From NCBI GenBank assembly GCA_943328885.2, contig CALQBT020000002.1, positions 1 through 22,970 of the forward strand: DNA of 22,970 bases, in the 5' to 3' direction. Below, piece after piece: positions 1 through 7,163 of this stretch (the stretch's first letter is position 1; every line of letters begins with the position of its first letter). The notes below the pieces were generated by a model. That model was given only the letters and a program-made list of their open reading frames with translations, was not told the DNA's origin and ran no database searches. This stretch comes from Bordetella parapertussis. GTDB lineage: Bacteria > Pseudomonadota > Gammaproteobacteria > Burkholderiales > Burkholderiaceae_C. Position numbers and translations under genes: made by a program.

Positions 1-1421
1 CCGCTGCGCGCACGCTCGCGGCCCTCCAGGTCGATCAGAAAAGCGTCGCAGTTCTGGCCGATGCCGCGCAGCTCGTCGAGGTCGGCGTCCCAGCCCGGGG
101 CGATCACGCCGCCGTCGCGCAGCAGCACCGCAGGCTCGTCGGCGACTGCGGCCAGCAGCAGCCCGAGCAGGTCTGGCGCGGGTTGCAGCGCGTCGGCCAT
201 CTGGGCCAGCAGCGCTGCGCCGCCTATTTCGCTGTCGGGCAAGGCTGCGCGCAGCAGCGGCAGCACCTGCAGCGTCGCGCGCAGGCCGCTGAGCTCGCGC
301 GGCCGCACCTGTCGCAGCGACAGCCTGGCGCTGATGCGCTCGACATCGCTGATCTGGCGCAGCGCCTGGCGCAGTGGCTCGAATCCCTGGCCGGTTAGCG
401 CGGTGACTGCGTCGTGCCGGCTGATCGCCGCCGAGCGGTCGCGCTGCGGGTGCGTCAGCCAGTGCCGCAGCAGCCGGCTGCCCATGCCGGTCTTGCAGCT
501 GTCGAGCAGCGACAGCAATGTCGGGCTGGGCTCACCGCGCAGCGTCTGGGTCAGCTCGAGGTTGCGGTGGGTGGCCGGCGGCAGGTCGATCAGCGCGCTG
601 GCGCGGACCACCTCGAGCGTCGCGACATGGGCCAGCGCCTGGCCCTGGGTGTGCTCGGCAAAGCTCAGCAGCGCGGCGGCAGCGGCCTGGGCCACCGGCA
701 GGTCCTGGGCGTTGAAGCCTTGCAGCGAGGCCACCTTGAGCAGCGCGCAGAGCTTGCGCAGGCCCAGCGCGGTGTCGAACTGCCAGTCGGGTCGTTGCGT
801 GCGCGCTGCGCGGTGCTGTTGCAGCGCAGCGGGCAGGGTGTTGATCGGATCAGCCTGGCGCAGCAGCAATTCGGCTGGATCTAGCCTGGCCAGCCAACCG
901 GGCAACTCTTTCTCGCTGCACTCGGTCAGGCCGAGCTGGCCGCTGGACAGCCCCAGCCAGGCCAGGCCCCAGGTCGCGCGCAGCTTGACGGCAGCGCACA
1001 GCAAGGTGTCGACCCGGTCGTCGAGCAGCGCGCTGTCGGTGATCGTGCCGGGTGTGACCACCCGCACCACCTTGCGCTCGACTGGCCCCTTGGCTGTTGC
1101 CACGTCGCCGACCTGCTCGGCGATGGCGACTGCCTCGCCGAGCTTGATCAGCTTGGCCAGGTAATTCTCGACCGAATGCACGGGCACGCCAGCCATCACG
1201 ACCGGCTCGCCGGCGCTCTGCCCGCGCGTCGTCAGCGTGATGTCGAGCAGTCGATGGGCTTTGCGAGCGTCGTCGAAAAAGAGCTCGTAGAAGTCGCCCA
1301 TGCGGTACAGCACGAGCGTGTCGGGGAAGTCGGCCTTGATGCCCAGATATTGGGCCATCATCGGCGTGTGCCCGGCGAGGTCGGCGTTCTTCGCGATGGG
1401 TGGTGAATTGTCTTTTTGCAT
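1..1421 (-). CDS. mutS: DNA mismatch repair protein MutS, N-terminal part (runs off left edge)
   Basis: MutS recognises base mismatches and small loops and recruits MutL in post-replicative repair. About 473 codons are present, reading from 1421 towards 1, and the frame is open to the edge. The start reads [20 protein letters not shown], followed by the mismatch-binding segment [14 protein letters not shown]. The conserved Phe-x-Glu is F44-Y45-E46, the pair that contacts the mismatch in the family. Next comes the domain I signature around [10 protein letters not shown], then the connector and part of the core and lever domains. The ATPase and dimerisation half lies outside the window. ATG 1421 is chosen because homology begins a few codons later; the upstream Shine-Dalgarno is weak. 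It is a housekeeping gene that marks the end of the ordinary chromosome beside the accessory genes. Confidence 0.97.
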   Translation of the reverse strand, partial: MQKDNSPPIAKNADLAGHTPMMAQYLGIKADFPDTLVLYRMGDFYELFFDDARKAHRLLDITLTTRGQSAGEPVVMAGVPVHSVENYLAKLIKLGEAVAIAEQVGDVATAKGPVERKVVRVVTPGTITDSALLDDRVDTLLCAAVKLRATWGLAWLGLSSGQLGLTECSEKELPGWLARLDPAELLLRQADPINTLPAALQQHRAARTQRPDWQFDTALGLRKLCALLKVASLQGFNAQDLPVAQAAAAALLSFAEHTQGQALAHVATLEVVRASALIDLPPATHRNLELTQTLRGEPSPTLLSLLDSCKTGMGSRLLRHWLTHPQRDRSAAISRHDAVTALTGQGFEPLRQALRQISDVERISARLSLRQVRPRELSGLRATLQVLPLLRAALPDSEIGGAALLAQMADALQPAPDLLGLLLAAVADEPAVLLRDGGVIAPGWDADLDELRGIGQNCDAFLIDLEGRERARS

Positions 1422-1567
1422 CAATGACTTGCCAGCATATCGCGGTGGGCTCGAAGAAGTCGGCTGTCGGGTTCCGTGGAATTATCGTTGGGCGACTTCT
1501 GGCATCGCGCGGTCTACGCCCGGACGGTGGGGTCGGATTCAACAACGAACACTTCGACGATGACGAC

Positions 1568-1735
1568 ATGCTGGTCATCCGCCTGTCCGACAAGCCCATC
1601 GTTTGTGAGGTGTCGCAGGACTGGAACAGGCCTGTCAGCTACGCCGCAGACGGATCCGTGGTTGAAACCGTGATCCTCGAAGCGGCGAAGCTGGGCGCCT
1701 GGCCGCTGTCCATCGAGCACCGCGAGGTCGTCTGA
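1568..1735 (+). CDS. DUF2283-like small protein, probably 5'-truncated
   Basis: The frame encodes 55 residues from ATG 1568: MLVIRLSDKPIVCEVSQDWN, then a YAADGSVVE stretch and ILEAAKLGAWPL. This pattern (D-D-M-L-hydrophobic-R-L-S-D-K-P, then a Gly turn, then I-L-[DE]-A) recalls DUF2283, a family of short proteins of unknown function, often found near toxin-antitoxin or mobile genes. The resemblance starts before the ATG, around 1538 (FNNEHFDDDD), with no start codon there in frame, so the native 5' end seems to have been lost. It lies between mutS and a broken integrase, consistent with leftover island material. Family placement is from memory of the pattern; expression is doubtful. Confidence 0.5.
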   Translation: MLVIRLSDKPIVCEVSQDWNRPVSYAADGSVVETVILEAAKLGAWPLSIEHREVV

Positions 1736-1849
1736 GCGCTGCGCTTTGTTAAGCGGCGAGTGCTGGCGCGGCGCGGACCTGATCGCGCACTCGTATACCC
1801 AAGGCCAGGCGCTGTGCCCGGTGGTGCCGGTGGTGACGCCGCAGCGTTG

Positions 1850-2168
1850 TGCGCGCAGGCTTACATCGGCGCGCACTGCAAGACCTGGAGCGCCAAGTAC
1901 GCTCAGCAGTGGGGCCACACGCTGGCCCAGCATGTCTACCCGGTGATCGGCGCGATGCCCGTTGGGCGAGCTTGCGCTGGCTGGCGGATGAAGGCGCTCA
2001 AAGAGCACCGCGTTGCGCTGACGGATGTCGCGCAGCGGCTGCTGGCGGCGGGCTTGGCTTGCCCACGTTTGGGGGGAAGGGCTGGTGTTTTCGTCAGCAG
2101 AAGACCCGCTGTTGACACGAAGTAAACGGCTGCGGCAAGCGCTACGCAGAAGTTTTGGTTCACGATGA
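1850..2168 (+). pseudogene. Decayed P4-type tyrosine recombinase (phage/island integrase) remnant
   Basis: Three pieces of an integrase are visible. From about 1856 the translation reads AYIGAHCKTWSAKYAQQWG, then LAQHVYPVIGAMPV, which matches the N-terminal SAM-like core-binding domain of P4-type integrases (YIAAH..W.NAKHAAQW..TL..YAYPVIG). Only about 14 codons later comes MKALKEHRVALTDVAQRLL (from 1988), which corresponds to the MK..REHRVPLS segment of the catalytic domain. Roughly 200 residues that normally separate these are missing. After a G-run near 2070-2080 the similarity moves to another frame (GLVFSSAEDPLLT, then LRQALRRSFG) and stops at TGA 2166-2168. The catalytic H-x-x-R...Y part is absent. 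The gene cannot be functional and marks an old integration event next to mutS. Confidence 0.7.
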
Positions 2169-2260
2169 GACGGGTGGGGCCAGTATTTTTTGAGCGGCTT
2201 GACGTGATATAGACCAACTTGCACGGACTCGCAGGCTTGGCCTAAGGTGGTTTGTGGAGA

Positions 2261-3346
2261 TCATTTCTCCATCAAGCGAGAAACCAGATACCCGGCCACC
2301 AGGCTCCAAAAAGCGGCCCCGATGTTGAACAGGCTGATGTCGGCCAAAGTCACCATCAAGCTGACCAGAGCTCCCAGGCTGTACTTCGGGCCACCAAAGG
2401 CGGACACAAACGCTCCTTGCAGCACGCGCAACATCGCCAAACCGCAGAGCACCATGATGAAAGCTTTGGGCGCACCCAGCATCAAACCCGTGAAGGTGGG
2501 GGCCAGCAAACCAAAGCAGATGGAAAAGATGCCGAAAAAAATGGCGCCTAGATAGTGCTGATGCCGCTCGCCGGAACTGGTGATCAGGCCGTTGCTCGGA
2601 CCTGTCAAACATGTGCTGACAGCACCCAAGCCCGCGCTGATGGCCGAACCCAGGCCGCACACCACGGCGATGGTGTTGACGGGGGGCTCGTGGCCGGCCT
2701 GCTTGAGCACCGCGACGCCTTGTCCGTTTTGCACGACCAGGACCGTGATCGACAGCGGCACCACCAACTCCAGCAAAGCCGCCCACGACCACACCGGGCT
2801 GCTCCAGATCGGTTGCGCCAACCATCCTGCGCTTACGTGGGAGGGGCTGAAGCGGTGCATCGCATATATCAACACCATGCCGGTGACCAAGGCACCGATC
2901 ACTGGCGGGATGCGCTTGGCCCAGGAGGGCAGGGCGGACAGCAGCAGGAAGACGATGACCATGGGCGCTGCCATCGCCGCGTCAGCTTCGAGGGCGCGGA
3001 CGATGTCCAAGCCAAAGCGCAAGAACACCCCGGCAACCATGCCCATCACGATGGGCATGGGCAGCATCGACATCACGCGCTTGACCCAGCCGGTGGCGCC
3101 CAGCACGAACATCAACGCACTGGTGAGGTAAAAAGCCCCGGTCACCTCGGCCAAGCTCAGGTGTTGCAAAGCGGGTCCTAGCAAGACCGTTCCCGAAATG
3201 GTCCAACCGAATGCCAAGGGACTCTTGAAGCGCCAGCTCATCAGCACCGAGATGACCCCGTTGATGAAATAGACCGCAAAGACCCAGGACGCCAATTGCG
3301 CCGTGCTCAGCCCGCCGCGCGAGCCCACCGACATGACCACGGCCAA
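2261..3346 (-). CDS. BenE-family benzoate/H+ symporter-like membrane transporter
   Basis: A very hydrophobic protein with about 10-11 predicted membrane segments. Diagnostic BenE motifs are VLVVQNGQGVAVLKQAGHEP (VVQNGQG..VL..AGH.PP in the family) and AVSTCLTGPSNGLI. BenE proteins are inner-membrane proton symporters for benzoate and related carboxylates. From the TTG at 3346 the product has 361 residues; family members usually have about 390-400. The open frame continues upstream to a stop at 3488-3490, and its translation (LRADLGSAALANSFVAFIFA, then ATGPLAVVM) looks like the missing first membrane helix. That stretch holds no ATG, GTG or TTG, only CTG codons (3464-3466, 3416-3418, 3389-3391). 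In-frame alternatives downstream are GTG 3340 and ATG 3334. The gene is less GC-rich than its neighbours, suggesting separate acquisition. True start, and hence activity, are uncertain. Confidence 0.8.
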   Translation of the reverse strand: MAVVMSVGSRGGLSTAQLASWVFAVYFINGVISVLMSWRFKSPLAFGWTISGTVLLGPALQHLSLAEVTGAFYLTSALMFVLGATGWVKRVMSMLPMPIVMGMVAGVFLRFGLDIVRALEADAAMAAPMVIVFLLLSALPSWAKRIPPVIGALVTGMVLIYAMHRFSPSHVSAGWLAQPIWSSPVWSWAALLELVVPLSITVLVVQNGQGVAVLKQAGHEPPVNTIAVVCGLGSAISAGLGAVSTCLTGPSNGLITSSGERHQHYLGAIFFGIFSICFGLLAPTFTGLMLGAPKAFIMVLCGLAMLRVLQGAFVSAFGGPKYSLGALVSLMVTLADISLFNIGAAFWSLVAGYLVSRLMEK

Positions 3347-3533
3347 AGGGCCTGTGGCGGCAAAGATGAAAGCGACAAAGGAATTCGCCAGCGCGGCGGA
3401 TCCAAGATCAGCCCGCAGTTGTCGAAAACTGGGGCTAGCTGATGTCGGGCGTTCGATGTGGTGCAGAAAGATAAGAGCCTCACTGAGTCAACAACAGGAT
3501 CGGTCTGGATCGCGTCGTGCAGCGCGCACCGGC

Positions 3534-4364
3534 TCAGCGCCCACGCCAGACCGGTGGGCGCCGGGCGAAGAAGGCCTGCACGCCCTCTTTGTAATCCTCG
3601 CTGCCGCTGATCACTGCCAGCGCTTTGGCCGTGGCCTCCCAACCCGCCGCGTCGGCAGCGGCCAGCAGCCCGTTCATCGCCTGCAGGCACGCCTGCACCG
3701 ACAGCGGTGCGTTGTCGCCGATGCGCTGCGCCAGCGCCAGTGCGCGCGACAGCGCTTGGCCGGGCGCGCTCAGGTGGTTGACCAGGCCCAGCGCATGGGC
3801 GCGCGCCGCGTCGATGGTCTCGCCGCCGAGCACCATCTCGCGGGCGATGTTGGGTGGCAAGGCCACCAGCGCGCGAAACAGCGCGCCGCAGGTCGGCAAC
3901 ACGCCGCGCATCACCTCCGGCAGGCCGAAGCGGGCATCGGTGGCGGCGACCACCATGTCGCAAGCCAGCACGATCTCCATGCCCCCGCCCAGCGCCAGCC
4001 CTTCGACCGCGGCGATCAAGGGCTTGTTGCGGTGTCTGCGGATCACACCGTACTCGCCGCCGCGCTCGGTGACATAGTCACCAGCCGAGCGCAGGTCGCT
4101 GCCGGCGCAAAAGACCTGGCGCCCGCCGGTCAGCACGCCCACCAGCAGCGCGGGGTCGTCTTCGAGCTGGTTCAAGGCGCGGTCGATGGCATCGGCCAGC
4201 GCGCGATCGACCGCGTTGCGCTTGTGTTCGCGGCACAGCGTGATGACCAGCACGGGCCCCACGCGCTCGCAGCGCACGCCCTCAGCGGTGGTCTTGTCGC
4301 CATTGCCTTGCGGCCTGGCGTCTGCGGTTTCTTCAGGCGCTCCGGGCGGCTGGGCTGTGCTCAT
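3534..4364 (-). CDS. Enoyl-CoA hydratase/isomerase (crotonase) family protein, hydratase type
   Basis: A 276-residue crotonase-fold enzyme acting on CoA thioesters. The oxyanion-hole segment CAGSDL lies at about 86-91 and LALGGGME at about 123-130. Both glutamates used by enoyl-CoA hydratase are present: E130 in GGGME and E150 in GLPEV, with the 20-residue spacing of the family (Glu144/Glu164 in the rat enzyme). Hydration of a 2-enoyl-CoA is therefore plausible; the acyl group is unknown. ATG 4364 is chosen over upstream starts because GAGGA precedes it at good distance; the first 30 or so residues are a non-conserved polar extension. It is divergent from the GntR-type regulator at 4555, which is the usual arrangement for a regulator and its target. 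Confidence 0.9.
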   Translation of the reverse strand: MSTAQPPGAPEETADARPQGNGDKTTAEGVRCERVGPVLVITLCREHKRNAVDRALADAIDRALNQLEDDPALLVGVLTGGRQVFCAGSDLRSAGDYVTERGGEYGVIRRHRNKPLIAAVEGLALGGGMEIVLACDMVVAATDARFGLPEVMRGVLPTCGALFRALVALPPNIAREMVLGGETIDAARAHALGLVNHLSAPGQALSRALALAQRIGDNAPLSVQACLQAMNGLLAAADAAGWEATAKALAVISGSEDYKEGVQAFFARRPPVWRGR

Positions 4365-4400
4365 CTTGGAATCCTCGTGTCGGTGTCGCATGGCGACGGA

Positions 4401-4426
4401 TTGACGATCGCCTGCATTGTCGTCAA
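4401..4426. promoter_or_regulatory. Inverted repeat TTGACGA-N12-TCGTCAA in the crotonase/GntR divergent region
   Basis: Perfect 7-bp arms at 4401-4407 and 4420-4426 are separated by 12 bases in the 190-base space between the divergent crotonase and regulator genes. Read on the minus strand, the right arm supplies TTGACG, and 17 bases later lies CAATCC, a poor -10. That would start transcription some 27 bases before the crotonase ATG. The arms may be an operator for the adjacent GntR-type protein or for a dimer of another regulator. The spacing is longer than the compact FadR-type site, so the assignment is tentative. Confidence 0.35.
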
Positions 4427-4554
4427 GGCCGGCGCGGGCCAACTCCGCGAACGCAGGGCAGACCGGTTAGGGAAGCGGCCGGAAGCGGGGCGTTAGCATC
4501 GGCGTACCAGGCATTGCGCGTTGCGATGTCCGCCGCACCCTCAAAGGATCGAGC

Positions 4555-5385
4555 ATGGCCGCAAGCAAACTGCCGAGGGTGGCTGCGGTCAAGACCGGCT
4601 TGAAGACGACGCTGAGTTCGCCGGCCATCGAACCACCGCTGTTCGAGCCGGTCAGGACGCGCCGCACGTTTGAGGCCGTGTGCGACCAGATCCGCCAGCA
4701 AGTGGCCGACGGTTCGCTCCAGCCCGGTCACCGTCTGCCCGGCGAGCGCGAATTGGCCGAGCAGTTTGACATCAGCCGCAGCGGTGTGCGCGAGGCCTTG
4801 CGCAGCCTGGAACTCGCCGGCATCGTCGTCGCTCGCACCGGCGTCAACGGGGGTTTCTTCATCCACAGCAGCGGATCCGATGGCATCACCCAGGCGGTGC
4901 GCGACATGGTTGCCATTGGCCAGGTGCCCACCGCCAGCGTCACCGAGGCCAGGATCGAGCTGACCTGCGTCGCGATCAGGCTGGCCTGCCAGCGAGCGAG
5001 CGAGGCCGAACTCGATGCGATCGGGGCCGATATAGACCACCACACCGCACTGTTCCGCCAGGGCGGTGGCTCGCGCAACACCCATTCGGTCGGCGAGTTC
5101 TACCGCTTGCTGGCGCGAGCGACGCACAACGAGGTGATCGTGATGCTGGTCGATGCGCTGTCGGAGATCGTGCGCACGCTGCTCGCGCGCATCGACCCCA
5201 AGCCGCGTGAAGACATCATCGCGGTGCGGCGCCAGGTGTTGCAGCACATCCGCGCTCGCGACGCCGATCGAGCCTGCGATGCGATGGCGGCTCACCTGCG
5301 CAACCTCAACGATTACCTCGAGGCGCAGCGCCAGGAGAAGGCCGGCCTGGCAGCGCCGGCGGCGAGCAAGCGCGGCCCGGGCTGA
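4555..5385 (+). CDS. GntR-family transcriptional regulator, FadR/FCD subfamily
   Basis: A 276-residue DNA-binding regulator. The winged helix-turn-helix spans about residues 36-105: LPGERELAEQFDISRSGVRE is the classic GntR recognition region, followed by the wing (VVARTGVNGGFFI). The C-terminal all-helical FCD ligand-binding domain spans about 125-255. In many FCD domains a metal is held by Asp and three His, with one His in an FH motif; here the corresponding place reads EFYRLL (Tyr183). H191, H232 and H247 remain. A 30-residue N-terminal tail precedes the wHTH. ATG 4555 is preceded by AAAGGA. It is divergent from the crotonase and convergent with the carboxyltransferase, so its likely targets are these CoA-enzyme genes. 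The effector, perhaps an acyl-CoA or organic acid, is inferred only. Confidence 0.92.
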   Translation: MAASKLPRVAAVKTGLKTTLSSPAIEPPLFEPVRTRRTFEAVCDQIRQQVADGSLQPGHRLPGERELAEQFDISRSGVREALRSLELAGIVVARTGVNGGFFIHSSGSDGITQAVRDMVAIGQVPTASVTEARIELTCVAIRLACQRASEAELDAIGADIDHHTALFRQGGGSRNTHSVGEFYRLLARATHNEVIVMLVDALSEIVRTLLARIDPKPREDIIAVRRQVLQHIRARDADRACDAMAAHLRNLNDYLEAQRQEKAGLAAPAASKRGPG

Positions 5386-5415
5386 TGCTGGCGAGCGGAT
5401 CGAGCGCGGGTCGGG

Positions 5416-5433
5416 AGCGCTTGCCGTAGCGCT
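5416..5433. terminator. Small hairpin between convergent genes, possible terminator
   Basis: AGCGCT at 5416-5421 and again at 5428-5433 form a 6-bp stem with a TGCCGT loop in the 79-base gap between two convergent genes. There is no T-run on either side, so it is not a typical intrinsic terminator. Position is the main argument. Confidence 0.2.
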
Positions 5434-5464
5434 GGGACCGGGACCATGGGTCTGCGCTGCTGAG

Positions 5465-6991
5465 TCACAGGCTGGTGGGCCAGGTCGCCAGCCGGTGTTC
5501 TCCGACACCGCCGCGACGGCGCGTTCGGAACACCTCGATCATCCGGATCACCCAGTCGCGGGTCTCGCCCGGTCGGATCACCGCGTGCGCGGCGAACATG
5601 CCGGCGAGCTCGTAGGGTGAGTTGCTGACCACCATCTCGCTCATCAGCGATTCGAACTCTGCATCGCCTTGCTCGGCGCGCCGGTTGTGCACCACGCTGA
5701 CAGCCACCGCCGGGTCGACGAAGCCGACTTCACCGGTGGTCATCACCGCCACCACATCGGCGATGCCGCCGCCCATGTTCAGGTAGGCCTGGCCATAGCT
5801 CTTGCGCACCACCACCGCGATCCTGGGCACGGTCGCGAGCGACAGCGCGCGCAGGTTGTTCATGATCTTGCCGGCCACGCCCTCTTGCTCGGCCTTCAGT
5901 CCCACCAAAAAACCGGGCGTGTCGGCCAGCAGCACCAGCGGGATGTTGAAGCTGTCGCACAGCACGATGAACTCGGTCATCTTGTCGCATGACGCGCCGT
6001 CAATGGCGCCGCCCTTGGGCCAAGGGTTGCTCGCGACGATGCCCACCGGGTGGCCGTCCATCCGCGCCAGCGTTGTCTCAAGTGCGCGGCCATGGCGGGG
6101 TCGCCAGGGCATCGTCGAGCCGATGTCGGCCAGGCAGTCGGCGAGCTTGCGGCCATCGTAGATCTTGTTGCGCGACAGCGGGATCAGCGCCTCGATGTCA
6201 GACGGTGGCTGCGCCTGGACCGGCCCGCTTGCCATGGGCGGGGCCTGGGTGTGGTCAGAGGGCAGGTAAGACAGAAAGCGGCGCAGCGCGTCGATGGCCT
6301 GGGCATCGGTGTCGGTGACCAAGTCGATCTGGCCGGTGACATCGGCGTGCAGGTCGGCGCCGCCCAGTTCTTCGGGCGTGACCGACTGACCGAGCGCGAC
6401 CGAGGTGACCTTGGGGCTGGCCACCGAGAACGTGGCGTCGCGCCGCATCACCGAGAAATCAGACTGCACCGCGTACCAGGTGCCCATGCCGTAACAAGGC
6501 CCGAGCACCGCGCAGACCCAGGGCACGTCGCGGTCTCGGTTGGTGGCGTTGAGCTGGCCGACCCGGCCCATGCCGACCGCGCCCTGGATGTCAGGCATCC
6601 GCGCGCCGGCCGACTCGATCAGGAACGCGCAGGCCATGCCGGCCTTGGACGCGCTGAGCTTGAGGAAATTGAGCTTGCGGATGTTGGTGACCGTCGACGA
6701 CGCACCGAGCGTGGTCAGGTCGAACGAGGCGACCGCGATGTTGCGGCCGTCGACCCGCCCGAAGCCGGTGACGATGCCGTCGGCCGGCGTGCGGTCCAGG
6801 TCCTCGGGTCGGGCAGAGCGGGCGAATTCGCCGATCTCGCTGAAGCTGCCGGCGTCGCACAGCGCGGCAATGCGTTCGCGCGCGTTCATCACGCCCTTGG
6901 CGCGCCGGGCCGCGAGCTTGGCCTCGCCGCCCATCGCGTGGATTTTGCGCCGGCGGGTTTCGAGGTCGTCGAAGGGTTCGGACTTGTTCAT
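5465..6991 (-). CDS. Acyl-CoA carboxylase carboxyltransferase (beta) subunit, PccB/MmdA-like
   Basis: A 508-residue carboxyltransferase with the tandem crotonase-like halves of the propionyl-/methylcrotonyl-CoA carboxylase beta family; length is normal. The N-half carries the RERI..L.D.GSF.EIG entry motif, DGIVTGFGRVDGR and the IESAGARMPD acyl-CoA site. The C-half carries the LVLLADTPGFLVGLKAEQEG and GGGIADVV motifs for carboxybiotin binding. The family transfers CO2 from biotin to an acyl-CoA, or the reverse in decarboxylases. No biotin carboxylase or biotin carrier gene is in the window, so partners must be encoded elsewhere. ATG 6991 is preceded by AGGA about 9 bases upstream. It is the last of the minus-strand genes, 172 bases after the serine hydrolase, and may have its own promoter. 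Substrate cannot be read from the sequence. Confidence 0.9.
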   Translation of the reverse strand: MNKSEPFDDLETRRRKIHAMGGEAKLAARRAKGVMNARERIAALCDAGSFSEIGEFARSARPEDLDRTPADGIVTGFGRVDGRNIAVASFDLTTLGASSTVTNIRKLNFLKLSASKAGMACAFLIESAGARMPDIQGAVGMGRVGQLNATNRDRDVPWVCAVLGPCYGMGTWYAVQSDFSVMRRDATFSVASPKVTSVALGQSVTPEELGGADLHADVTGQIDLVTDTDAQAIDALRRFLSYLPSDHTQAPPMASGPVQAQPPSDIEALIPLSRNKIYDGRKLADCLADIGSTMPWRPRHGRALETTLARMDGHPVGIVASNPWPKGGAIDGASCDKMTEFIVLCDSFNIPLVLLADTPGFLVGLKAEQEGVAGKIMNNLRALSLATVPRIAVVVRKSYGQAYLNMGGGIADVVAVMTTGEVGFVDPAVAVSVVHNRRAEQGDAEFESLMSEMVVSNSPYELAGMFAAHAVIRPGETRDWVIRMIEVFRTRRRGGVGEHRLATWPTSL

Positions 6992-7163
6992 CAGTTTGAT
7001 CCTGTAGGGGAGATGCGGGACTGCGCCGCGCGCTCGCGTTTGAAAACATGATGGGCGATTTTGCGATGTCGCGCGACGCAGCCATCGGCCCGAGGCGTCA
7101 AGGCCTGGCGGGCTAGCCTGTGGCGGGTCAGCTGCCGCGCCAGACGGTGCTTGGCATCGACGG

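Noticed and set aside
61..1164. Long plus-strand frame of 367 codons
   Set aside because: It is antisense to mutS, low in complexity (Ser/Ala/Arg-rich) and without any recognisable motif; a high-GC shadow.
1514..2224. Minus-strand frame of 236 codons over the scar
   Set aside because: Antisense to the DUF2283-like and integrase fragments; composition is shadow-like, with no motif. The stretch near 2140-2224 might be a transposon relic but I could not place it.
2255..2271. TGGAGA-TCATT-TCTCCA hairpin at the 3' end of the BenE-like gene
   Set aside because: The stem has 6 bp, overlaps the stop codon and has no T-run; too weak to call a terminator.
4471..4488. Tandem GGAAGCGG repeats before the GntR-type gene
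   Set aside because: Only two short copies in GC-rich sequence; no symmetry and no link to a promoter element.
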